Below are positions 46,429-57,458 of a stretch of DNA of 64,000 nucleotides, in pieces; within the stretch, counting starts at the first letter, position 1, and every line of letters begins with the position of its first letter. The notes under the pieces were generated by a model. It did not search any database and was not told the DNA's origin. It saw only the letters and a list, made by a program, of their open reading frames with translations. The translations under genes were made by a program, and so were the position numbers. Origin of the DNA: Thelonectria olida (lineage: Eukaryota > Ascomycota > Sordariomycetes > Hypocreales > Nectriaceae); assembly GCA_020736575.1 (NCBI GenBank), contig JAGPYM010000035.1, forward strand, positions 124,001 through 188,000. Reading direction: 5' to 3'.

Positions 46429-47256
46429 TCAAACCCTCGCCCTTTCTTGCCCTTCCTTCGCCGCATACTCCAGACCCTGCACGACGTCGTCCACTTGCGA
46501 CAAAAACGGTGAATGGGAAGCCGCAGTATGAAAGGTAACGGCCTTCGGACCCAAGAGCTGAGCCATTTGGCTTTGTACCGGCAAGGGCAGCGCTTTGTCC
46601 TCGTCACAGAAGAAGTACATGCACTCAATGTCTTGCCAGGGTTCGTACGTGACTGCGTCAGTAAAGACGGGCGCTGATTGGTGTTTTAAGGCGCCAATGG
46701 CCTTTTTCTGTGCTCCTGCGTCCATGTCATGATAGAATACCACTTCGGGTGTATCCGGATGCACATATTCTCCCTGGGTTGCAGGTTAGCTCTGTTCGCG
46801 TTCTCACCTTTTCGCGTCATGAGCAGGATATATGATGCATACCTGGAAGTTCATCCATGGCAAAAATTGCCCACTGAGCATTTCCTTGATGCTTTTCCCC
46901 AACGGCGTGACAAACGCTGCCATGTAGACAAACATGATAACACCGCCAACCTTGGCTTCGTTGCGCCGTTGTCGATAGCCCAAGCCTTCAACCGCGTTGG
47001 CGCCAACAAGTCCGCCATATGAATGCACAACAAGGATGATTTCCTTTCCCGCATCACAAAGCCGTGTGAGGGTATTTCTCAAGGCGGCAGCATCGTCATG
47101 AAGGCCTTTGGTTGGGGGTTCGGCGCCAACCGATGGATAGTCGACGGCTTCGGTGGACCAGCCTCTGGCGTGGAGCGCGTTGCGTGCGAGGTCGAAACAG
47201 TCGGCCGTGTGCCAGGCTCCTGGAGCAAAGACGATTGTCGGTCTAGAGACGGTCAT
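46429..47256 (-). CDS. Small alpha/beta hydrolase (AB_hydrolase_6 type)
   Basis: Two exons, complement(47256-46843) and (46773-46429), 69-bp intron, phase 0; about 252 residues. Seen: PTIVFAPGAWHTADCF at the N-terminus (oxyanion loop), nucleophile elbow VHSYGG (Ser about 89), acid region CDEDKALP, catalytic His in AASHSPFLSQ. The SHSPF ending is the standard pattern of a fungal hydrolase group related to salicylate-esterase/EstC-like enzymes. The start MTVSRP (47256) was chosen over the longer frame beginning at 47340, whose extra residues are hydrophobic and unlike the family. Substrate unknown. Confidence 0.87.
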
Positions 47257-48913
47257 GGTTGATGGTTTTAGGAAGGTTATGTATCGTATCAAGAAGGCAC
47301 TATAATCGCAGATATCAAAACACAACAAGAGCCGCTTCATCCCAAGCCTGGAACGAACATGCCAACCATCTCCTTATAGACAACTGCTCGTCCATCTTTC
47401 CACCAAATCAAAATGATACAGTTTCACCCCGAGTTCTACCCACAGTATCCGCCCCAGTGCCCGACCTCAGCCAGACTGTCCGTATCCGAACAGTTGGTCA
47501 GTCGGCGCCCATCAGGGCCACTATAGCGCGATGCAACTTGGCCAGTGGAGAGCAGTCACAGACACAAGCGCACGAAACTCAAGTCACGCGTGGCAGAGTC
47601 AGTCAATCAGGGGGCAAATGAATCATTTTTCATTAGCAAACCCGGCAGCCGAAACGCTATGACGCCCAGCAACCAGGTTATCGGCCGAAGCTATTCTCGT
47701 CTTGGTCTTCCGCGATGATAATGCGGAGAGAGACTAACCCCAGAACGAATGCCGTCGCCGTGGCAGCATCCATTCTTGTCTCGGGGGAATCTGCGGCCTC
47801 GTTCTTTACTCCACGAGTTCTTCAAGGGTTGCGCTCCTCGTAGCACCAGGACCCAAGTACTGCGTAATGCTCCTCAAGATCAATACACAGTAGCCCCGAA
47901 CTAGAGGCTCGGACCGATCATCTCCAGCGAGCCGAATGGACAACCGAGCTGTTGACGTCGACACCAAATACACAGCTAAAAGCCGGGGCGCGGGGTAATG
48001 ATGGGCATCGGGAAGGGGCCAAAATGAAGTACTTGAGCAGTCGGAAACGATACTGATATCATCCCGCTATCCGAGAGGACTTCAGGACGTTTAGTAGACT
48101 CTGCCGTCGTCAGGATAGGATCGTGAGCCCTCCCACTCATCTATCACAAAACGATGAGTAGCGTGGAACAACTCTTGGGCTCCAACTTCATCCTTGTTTC
48201 CCACTCAATTACTACCGTCAGATGCCCGTGCTTTGAGGCATAAATGACATCCAAGGAGGCGCTCCATCAAGGATGAACCTCTAGTGTAGCATCTTGCGCG
48301 GGTCTGGCTCAGGAGCGCTTAGCGACACCTCTGTTCTGTAATTGCAAAGTGCACGGGTTATGCTATAGCGACCTGAAGTTGACTAGACTGTCGGGAGCTT
48401 TAGCGGAGGTTTTGAACTCACGTCGCCCGATGACGACGAGTTACGGGGTTGCATTATCAACCTGAAGTTGGTAAACTATATGGAAATTCTAAATCGGGTG
48501 GATAGATATGGATTCTCGGTAGAATCTGTCCTTGAGATATTTCGCCTGATCCCCTGGTTGTTATCTGGGTCCTTTTACTCTACCCGCTTTATAGACCTAA
48601 CCAAGGTAGCCAACATAGGCGCACCTTAGACAATATGCCGATCAAGGTAGATAAGGGAGAAAGAAATGGTCGACAATTGTTATTTTGTCTATTCCACCTA
48701 TAAAATAAATCTAAAATACCAAACTTTGCGGACCTGATTTCTCAAACACATAGCATATGTTAATAGAACAGACATTGTTTTAAGAACCAAAAAAAGAAGA
48801 AGAACAATTACACATACTTTAGGGTAGCCCTAAGGCACCCGAGGTGCTGTGTAAATGTGGACTGGGTGGATGGAGATGTTGTAATGGTGTTTTTAGAACA
48901 GGGAGCAACAGTA
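47257..48913. other. Gene-poor intergenic region
   Basis: About 1.65 kb upstream of the hydrolase gene. Partly AT-rich, with simple-sequence patches; the phrase CCTGAAGTTG occurs twice (near 48372 and 48460). No ORF with family features; ORF 47259-47621 lies over the promoter and looks non-coding. Confidence 0.5.
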
Positions 48914-48987
48914 TGATTTCGCCCGGGCTCGAACCGGGGACCTTCTCGGTGTTAACGAGATGCCATAACCAGCTAGACCACGAAACC
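48914..48987 (-). tRNA. tRNA-Val (anticodon AAC)
   Basis: Minus-strand cloverleaf without intron: acceptor arm GGTTTCG/CGAAATC, D arm TCTAGCTGGTTATGGC, anticodon stem TCTCG/CGAGA with loop TTAACAC, T arm CCCCGGTTCGAGCCCGGG. The anticodon AAC decodes GUU/GUC valine. The arms match the eukaryotic tRNA-Val(AAC) pattern closely. Confidence 0.93.
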
Positions 48988-50566
48988 GGTTGTTCTTGCT
49001 GAAGAAACGCGGTGTTAATGCAATACAGTATTCTTCAATCTAAAGGCGATCTCGATTTCTTGACAACATTACGAGAAAACTGTTCCTAGAAATAGGCAAA
49101 GACAGTCTAAAACACACAAATCGACTTCGGAGGTGGGCCTCTAACTTTGAATAGAATCGCATGTGCAATGTTTGAATCAACAGAATATCATAGATTGGGG
49201 AGGTAAATGGGACGACGACAAGAATTATCTGTAATTTGTGGGTTTCGTGTGCTTTGGCATGAGAGTGAATGTTTGGTCAGATGCCGTCAAAGCTTTCAGT
49301 ATGGATTTAAGCTTAACCTCGTCAAGTGGATAGAAAGATTGCAGGATTTCCTGGGATTGAACAGATGGCCTAATCACCAGGCATGTTTGACCAGCATATG
49401 CGAGAATCGATGCACTGGGCGAAGTCGCACCTCGCTTGAACAGGCGAACTGTATCTCGGTATACAAACCAGGTCAAATATCAAGACGTGGATAACATTGT
49501 TCATACTGATTGGAGTATGTGAGTGACAGGCCAAGAAACCAAGTCACGTCGGTCACGGGCTTGGTCTGGCCGGGGAGACGATTGCTCGATTCGCACTTGG
49601 TTGAGGTAGCCCATCAAGAGATCTGCCTTGAGATGAGCAGACAGCTGCCTAGATGGGTTAAGGTGAGTTGGGGATTATGGTGTTGGTTGTCAGCAATGAA
49701 TGAAAACTGTTGTTTGATAGTGAGTGAGTGAGCGACCTTCAGTCTATTGGACTGCCCGTGAGAGCTTCGGCTCTCAAAGTCCTGTCGAGGGCTCGTTCGC
49801 AAGTAAGAGGCATTGTCACGCGCGACAGAGCCTTTTTCAGCAAGTTCTCACTGTGTTCATTCCTGGTCATCTCCTGGAAAACCCGGCATCAGCCGCAGCC
49901 AGGGCAAAGAAGCCGGCCAAGCTGGAGCGGCAAAAGAGAACTAAGACAAGGTGGCGTCCGGGTGCTAAACCAACTCAAGACACCGAGGATTAGTGCCGAA
50001 GGTTGATAAAATCGGTGGTGTCGCGTTCACCAAGATGACTTTTGCACAAAATGTCGTCGGAGAGCTCAAAGCGTTAAAACATGAGAGCGAAAGTGGCGTC
50101 AACGTGCCTCGAGAAACGGCTGCGGCTGGCTTGCGGGAGTTTGCGGCGGGCGACTTGGCAGCGATGAATTCGATGCCAAGAGTCTTGGATCCAGGCCTGA
50201 AAGAAGCGAGTTGAAAGGCCCTGTACTTGGTACGGTACTGAAATGGTCTTTCGCAGAGATTCGGTCGTGGACCTTGTCGAACCATTGCATCAGAAAACGG
50301 TGTCTGGCACCCCTTCCGTCCAGGCAAAAAAGGCCATCTTCAAGGACCCAGGAGGCCAAGAGACGAGAGGAAAGCCTGCCAAGAGGAAATGGGGGATGCC
50401 AAGGACTTAAATGCTCCTGGAGGAGCAATAGAACCACGGTCGTTGGCATCATTGATCCGAGACTAACCAATGTCAAGCCCGGTGAAAGATGGCACAGCAT
50501 GCGTCTTCACAAGCGAGATCAAAATAGGCTTCTCCGGGTTGGGAGCCGTGAGCAAACCAGAGCCTC

Positions 50567-50572
50567 CACGTG
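50567..50572. promoter_or_regulatory. CACGTG, possible PHO4/NUC-1-type site
   Basis: E-box hexamer about 1 kb upstream of the phosphate transporter ATG. CACGTG is the core recognised by the bHLH phosphate-starvation regulators Pho4/NUC-1. A single hexamer is expected by chance every few kb, so this is tentative. Confidence 0.3.
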
Positions 50573-50702
50573 GAGCTGCGGGCCATTTCATTGGTGTCTT
50601 GGTGTGTAGATGGGACCGGGATTAACACAAAGCCAAGATGTTATCTTGACGACAAGGGTGCAGTCGACATAAGCTGCGAGACACAACAGGAGCAAGACAC
50701 AA

Positions 50703-50708
50703 CACGTG
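50703..50708. promoter_or_regulatory. CACGTG, possible PHO4/NUC-1-type site
   Basis: Second hexamer, 131 bp from the other and 858 bp before the transporter ATG. The pair makes phosphate control more plausible than one site alone. Confidence 0.35.
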
Positions 50709-51565
50709 CTCGAACAAACAGAAATTGAGACATGGTTCAATCTTGGAAAACCGTTCTTCATCCTAAAATTGGTCAATCGGTCGTGTGCCTTCACCAGGGG
50801 CGAGGACTAACGAGTTACAGACGTACAGTGTTGGCCCCCTGCTCAGCAACGGCTTCGAAGATACGCGTAGCTTCTTCATTGCAGCTCGCGAACACCCGTC
50901 TCGAATGGCGTAGTCCAAGTGCCGCTCTGTGGCGTCGTCCATCACACATGCACCTCCCGACTTCCACGCCTCCGCCTTGTCACTGTCGTGTGAGCATGTC
51001 CCCGTCGTCAATCTCTCCCGCCAAGCCCCCGTGCTATCCTCGCAAACCCTCACAGCTCATGATCTCCTCCTCCCCAAGACAGCATGTGGACCTCTCCGCA
51101 GTGCCTCCATCCAACAAGCTTACAGCACTCGAGCACGAGCAATGTACCGTGTGAAAGCTGCATCTCTGCCAAGCGTGCCTCGACGACTCCCTGCCCTGTT
51201 TGTCCAAATGGGTTCACCGAAGCTTCCAACGCCTTCCTCCCACCATGACCCTTAGTACAGCTGCCAAGATCTCCGCCCCCTGCTCCGCTGTGGTCGCTGG
51301 GAGGACTCTGGCTGCATCTGGACGATGATGGGTCGGCCTTCAAAGTGGCCCGACGAAGCATAATTGTAAGCTTGTTTGCCAAGAAGTCCTTCTGCGCCAA
51401 GGCTGTCGTGCTCTTTTGATATAAGGACCTGGGATTCATCATGTTGCAGACGTTCTTTTCTGACAGGCAAGCTGCTTTATCTTTCCTCATCTTCTTTTCT
51501 AGAAGCTCCAGGTTACCTAGACAGTGTTAGCTTCTTCGCTGGGTGATCCTATTGCAACTGCAGCC

Positions 51566-53493
51566 ATGGCTGTTCTTCATCAGTTCGATTACATCCTCGC
51601 TATAGGCGTCATCTTTGCCTTCTTGGACGCTTGGAACATTGGTGAGTGCAATTGACCATCCCTGGACCCCATATTGTGGCACAACTCCTGCTAACAACAC
51701 GCTCTAGGTGCCAACGATGTCGCCAACTCCTGGTCCACGTCGGTCTCATCCCGATCCCTCAGCTACATCCAGGCCATGACGCTGGGTTCCATCCTCGAAT
51801 TCACTGGAGCGGTCGGTGTCGGTGCCCGCGTTGCCGATACCATCCGAACCAAGGTCGTCGACGTTGACCAATTCGAAAATGATCCCGCCCTTCTCATGCT
51901 CGGCATGATGTGCGCCGTCGTCGCCTCATCCATCTACCTCACTTGCTGCACCAGGATCGGTCTTCCCGTCTCGACGACTCACTCCATCATGGGTGGCGTT
52001 ATTGGAATGGGTATCGCGCTGCTGGGCGCTGATGGTATTCACTGGGCTGAGCTCGACAAGGGCATCAGTGGTGGTGTCGTCTCCGTCTTTCTTGCCTGGA
52101 TCATTGCCCCCGGTCTTTCGGGTGCCTTCGGTGCCATCATCTTCCTCATCACCAAGTACGGCGTCATGCTCCGTAGCCAGCCTGCTCTGAAGGGTATTTA
52201 CCTTGTCCCCGTCTACTTCGGCATCACCGCATCCCTTCTTACCATGCTTATCGTCTGGAAGGGCGGCAGTATCGAAATCAGCTTCACGGATGCCGAGACC
52301 GCCGGCATGATCGTTGGTGTAGGTGTCGCTTGGGCTCTCATTATTACCATCTTCCTCGTTCCTTGGCTATACCGCCTTGTTATCCGGGATGACTGGCAGC
52401 TCCGCTGGTGGCACATTCCCCTCGGTCCCCTGCTGCTCAAGCGTCCCGATCCTCCTGCGCAGCCCGATGGTGCCGAGGGTGGCATCAAGAACTTCTACGA
52501 GGGCCATCTCACCCGCGAGGAGCTCGACGGCCTTCGTCGCGCCGGCCGCAATGGTGTCGATGAATTTGAGCGTGCCGACGACAGCAACAATGGCAACGAG
52601 GGCAAGCAGAGCCAGGAGGAGAAGCAGGTCGCCCGCAATGACTCCAACGAGGAGAGTGAGCCCGCTCAACCCAAGCCCCGCAAGAGCCTTGTTGGTCCCA
52701 AGCCCGAAGGCCCTGTGTATAGACCTGCTGTCATGTATTGGTACCTCAAGTTCATGCTACTTAACGGTGTTGACCAGGATATTGTCACTATGCAGAACAA
52801 GGAGGGCATCCTCAGTGGAGATCTCGAGGAGATTCATGCCAATGTGCCACATTACGACAACCACGCTGAATACCTGTACACTTTCCTCCAAGTCATGACG
52901 GCTTGCACGGCCGCGTTTACTCACGGCGCCAACGATGTTTCCAACGCAATCGCTCCGTTCGCTACTATTTACCAAATCTGGTCCACTGGTGTGCTGGACG
53001 GTAGCAAGTCCAACGTCCCTGTTTGGATTCTGTAAGTAAACCGCCTTGATTGCTCAAGATGAGTTGCTAACTGTCACATCTAGTTGCTTCGGTGGTGCCG
53101 GTATTGCTCTTGGTATCTGGACGTATGGATACAACATCATGCGCAACTTGGGTAACCGCCTTACTCTCCACTCTCCCTCTCGAGGTTTCTCCATGGAACT
53201 TGGTTCCGCCATTACTGTCATTCTTGCCACCCGACTCAGTACGTGTTCCTCGCAACTAGATCCTCCGATCATGCACTAACACCTTCTCAGAGCTCCCCGT
53301 TTCCACCACACAGTGTATCACTGGTGCTACCGTCGGTGTCGGTCTTTGCTCTGGTACCTGGCGCTCCATCAACTGGCGAATGGTGGCCTGGATCTACTTT
53401 GGCTGGATTATCACCCTGCCTATCGCCGGTATCATCTCCGGTTGCATTTGCGGCATTATCATCAACGCTCCCCGCTGGGGCTACTCTGGTTAA
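51566..53493 (+). CDS. PHO89: Sodium/phosphate symporter of the PHO4 superfamily (Pho89-like)
   Basis: High-affinity phosphate uptake at the plasma membrane, Na+-coupled by family. Four exons in phase: 51566-51641, 51708-53031, 53084-53238, 53291-53493; 585 residues. The two inverted PiT signatures are intact: GANDVANSWSTSVSSRSL near the N-terminus (spanning intron 1) and GANDVSNAIAP in the second half. TTHSIMGG and STTQCITGATVGVG are the paired later motifs. A long hydrophilic, acidic central loop (about residues 245-370: KNFYEGHLTREELD...EEKQVARNDSNEES) separates the halves, as in fungal Pho89/PHO-4. Codon use is strongly biased toward C-ending codons compared with the accessory genes, suggesting high expression. 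Two CACGTG sites lie upstream. Confidence 0.93.
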
Positions 53494-53919
53494 AGAGCGA
53501 AAGAGATGACCAAGGGTTATTTATTTGTCGCGATTCTCAATTCTCAGAAGGGGACGATGGAGTAGATCAGTCTGTCTTTGAGTGCCTAATTAGACAAGGT
53601 TGGCGCAATGTCTCTCGTTTGCTTTCAGTATACACCTTACCTACCTACATACCGTCTAATACAGAAAATTCCAATGCCCGCAAAGAGCCTTGATTATTCA
53701 ATCACAGGGATGGGAACATAGCCCAACATAGCCCGGATATCCTGTAGGGTGCATGTATGAACGTGGCGGTGAAACGATGGGTTGTTTGTGGCGGTGCCAG
53801 CGAGGCGACTCGCAAGGCAACCTTGCAATTTTTTAATGAAGTCAGCCGCACATTGCTCAAGATTCAACTCGCAATTGACAACCTCTCAAACCAGAAGATC
53901 ATCTGTGTGCGATTGCGTC
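53494..53919. other. Intergenic between transporter and helicase genes
   Basis: 426 bp. The helicase frame stays open back to an in-frame ATG at 53782, so up to 46 extra residues are possible; they look non-conserved. Confidence 0.5.
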
Positions 53920-56900
53920 ATGTTTGCCGAAGGCTTCAACCCCTTCGCGCACGCGAACGCTGGAGATAAGCGGCCTCCATCTCCAGACTTCGAGAATGCA
54001 GCTAAGCCCTGGAAGAAGAGCTGTCTTCAGGCCGTGAAAACTGACCCTCACGAAGAGGTACCCTTTCCCCTTACGCCTAAACTTCTTCCGTCCATACCTC
54101 AGGTGTTAGACGAATACAGGAACGGCGATGTCTCATGGGCAGACATTCATATGGGTTGGGGCGACGGCCTTACTCCAGGCGACAATACAGCACTTGCGTT
54201 TGACCAGACTGATTTACTCGCGTCCGAGACGCTGTACGATACGTGTTTTGGCGTGGTAAGTGTTTTATTGAAACATCCAGGGGTTGTCCGGGACTGACAT
54301 CGAAACCCCCTCAAAGGTCGTAACGAGTGCGACATCATCATTCTTCCGAGGCCGGGAGGCGACCACGGCAACCGTTCCAATTAACATGCAACCGCATGGG
54401 GATTTCCTCAAGCTGTATACCTCAGACACCGGTAAATATGCTGGCATCGTCACGGACCCTACACTTTCAAGGCTGCTAGCGAAGCATTCGGTGAAACTCA
54501 GCACGTTCTTGATAGCACCCCAGTCTTCGAAAGAGAAGGAGAAGGGGAAAGCTTCCAGATTGCCAGACCCGCAATGTTCGCTCCGTGTTGTTGTTTATGG
54601 GACAATGGGCGAGAGGTCCGAGGTTGGGAGGCTCCTATCCGACGCGGGCTTGTATCTACAGCATCCGTCGCCTGAAGAGGTAGAGCTGGAACACGTGGAA
54701 TACTTTAACCCACACTACCTCCTTCGCCCAGGATCTCAGATGCCGCGACTGGAGGATCTCACCATAAGTGGCGAGGACTCGACCACAGCTTCGGCCCTCA
54801 ACGAGACAACCAAGATCCAACTGATGTCCATTTTCGACACCGCGGGCGATCTCGGCATCAAGCCAACGACAGACCCAAGTCCTAGGATCCGGTCACGCCT
54901 CAAGCAGCAAGTTTTGCGTTCCCTATCAATCATTGACAGAAACTAAGCGGTCGCAGACACCAATTGACAGCTCTCGCTGCTATGAGCGAGAAAGAATGCT
55001 ACTCCGTTGAGAGCCGTCAATGTCCTTCTCTCTGGGAGGCCGCTCATCTTTACAGCGGCGAAACTACGTAAGGCCATCCAACAGCTACTTGATCTCGTGA
55101 TTGGAAAGTGTTAACCCCCGACCATTAGATATCGTCACAGAATCACTGGACAGACGACGAATGATCCGCCTTTGATTGCCGGAGGAATCCTCGCTGATGT
55201 GAGAAACCTTTCCACGCCCGTAATTTCTCTCACAACTCACTATCCTTGCAGGAAATGGGCCTTGGAAAGACGTTGAGTATTTTATCACTCATCTGCTGGT
55301 CCATGGATTCACTTCACGACGCGAATACTCAAGCGCGAGACCCGATGTCTTTGACGACACTTATTGTGGCCCCGAAGTCCAGTATGATGCAGAAAGCTTA
55401 GACGCTATATACATGACGAGGAGCTCCTTCGCTAATTCTCCGTAGCAATCACTGGATGGCAGAGTCAAATCAAGAAGTGCGTTCAACCTCTCATTCCCTG
55501 GGAAAGTGCCGTCATCTAACTTCAAGTTCAGGCACATTCTTCCAGGCCAAATCCGAGTCGCCACCTACCATGGACCTAGACGACAACGTGTTGCGGCGCA
55601 GTTTCGAAGCCATGACATTATCTTGACAACCTATCAGACTCTAAGATCAGACTGGATTGCCAAGGGGCCGTTGTTCTCTGAAAATTGGTTCCGCATCGTG
55701 CTTGATGAAGGTCGGTTTCACTATCCTTTCCTCTCCATTTCATCATAGAAATGCTAAGAGTGTTGACTACAGCACACCGCATCGGCAACCGAACAGCTCA
55801 GACCTTTCACGCTGCATGTGAGCTCCAGTCCCCGAGACGCTGGTGTCTGACAGGCACTCCCATACAAAACACCCTTGACAACTATGGCGCGTTGCTAAGC
55901 TTCGTCCGTGTGGCGCCCTTCATCGAAAAGTCCAAGTTTGACCATTGGATATCAAACCGCATTCGAGACGATCGGCCTGATGGCCTCCCAACACTCCGGA
56001 TGCTCATTCAAGCAACCTGTCTGCGGAGAACCAAGCAAAGCACTGCGCAGTCGTGCGAGCTTCCAGGGCGCAGCGAAAAGATCGAGAAGGTTGATCTCTC
56101 GCCAAGTGACCGTCCTCTCTATGACTTTTTCCAAGCCGAGACCGCAAGAATTGCCGCCGGGTGTTTACACTCCGAGAACAGCGGCCCATCGTTGATACCG
56201 CAAGGTAAAAAGAACATTCTGCCATTGATCAACTTTCTACGACTGATTTGCAACCATGGTGAGGATCTGCTGCCAGCTGCAGCTGTCGAAGCGTGGAGGG
56301 TAAGACAGAGTGGTTCGATAAGTTGGCAGATGATGCAGTCCGCAAAAGAATCTTGTGCTTTCTGCCGAGATGACTTGGAATCAACCTCACCCGCGTTGCC
56401 TAGTTCTGCGCCCCACTGCGGCCATCCCATTTGTGCAAGCTGCTCTCTTCAAGAATGGGATGACAGTGAAGGAATGAAGACAACATGCTTCGCTTGTTCT
56501 GATGGACCCACGCCGCCTTTCGCAAGCAAACCATCTGCCAAGATGAAAGCGTTAATACAAAATCTTCAAGCTGAGCAAGTGGCAAACCAGCAGGGATTCA
56601 CAAAACCGCCCGTGAAGAGGTAACGTATTTGAGATAGCACCGACACACTGGCCGAAAGCGTTTGTCTAATGGATGATTGTAGCGTTGTGTTTAGTTATTG
56701 GACCAAGATGCTTGGTCTTATCGAAACCGCGTTGCAACAGAGCGGCATATCTTACGAAAGATTGGACGGTCAAAGCACACTTCTACAAAGAAGTAATGCC
56801 ATGCGCAAGTTTGCTGACGACCCAACATGTACGGTGATGCTTGCTACAATTGGTAGTGCTGGCGAAGGGTAAGTCTATGGTAAATTTGCCAGGCGTTGTC

Positions 56901-57341
56901 TTATGACCCTAGATAATTAAGGAACATGGCTATTAGGATTGACTTGACATCAGCGAGTTGTGTACATCTCATGGAGCCTCATTGGAACCCAATGGCAGAA
57001 GAACAGGCAATTGCTCGTGTTCATAGGATTGGCCAGCTGCGTCACGTCACAACCACAAAGTACATTACTCCGCGCTCCATTGAGCAGGTAAGTCACTCAG
57101 ACGATCCCTGTGAACTGCCATTGTTCCCTCCTAACTGAACTGACTCATCCTGTTATCAACTAGTACGTTCAAGACATCCAAAAACAGAAGCTCCAGCTCG
57201 TCAAGGATGCTTTAGAATCCAACGGAACCTGTCAACGCGAAGTGGACAATGAGCGATGGAGGGTGAGTCACACTCTTGAACGAAAAAGCTGATACTAACA
57301 GTCATTAGAAACTGAGACAGTGTCTTAACGCGAACGAGTAA
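53920..57341 (+). CDS. SNF2-family helicase with RING-like finger (Rad5/HLTF-like)
   Basis: DNA-dependent ATPase, probably nuclear DNA repair/chromatin or silencing role. Twelve exons proposed: 53920-54255, 54317-54891, 54957-55067, 55129-55198, 55252-55381, 55446-55476, 55532-55710, 55773-56619, 56683-56868, 56937-57087, 57164-57262, 57309-57341; total 915 residues, frame closed. The second intron (54892-54956) is the weak point: donor GTCACG is poor. Motifs: DEMGLGKT (I), TTLIVAPKS (Ia), LDEAHRIGN (II, assembled across an intron), TGTPIQN (III), RLDGQ, GEGIDLT, HWNPMAEEQAIARVHRIGQ (VI). A Cys/His RING-like insert (CAFCRDD...CGHPICASC...CFAC, between helicase lobes) marks the Rad5/HLTF subgroup. 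It converges with the NLR gene. Confidence 0.85.
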
Positions 57342-57458
57342 TCGGCCAGGATTTGCACTAAACTTTGACGATGGTACTAGAAATAAAACAAGAAGATAAG
57401 ATCTCAAATTCGCCTCGTTGCCCTTTTCCCTTTCTCACTTATGGTAGAAAATTCACAG

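Larger units (their letters stand above)
48988..51565. other. Long upstream region of the phosphate transporter gene
   Basis: 2.6 kb without a recognisable gene. Numerous ORFs of 60-150 codons overlap on both strands, none with family features or splice support. It contains two CACGTG sites and may contain a long 5' UTR of the transporter gene. Confidence 0.5.

Noticed and set aside
50732..51154. 140-codon ORF upstream of the phosphate transporter
   Set aside because: Rich in Ser/Pro/Cys, overlaps other ORFs on both strands, has no splice or family support; probably leader or promoter DNA.
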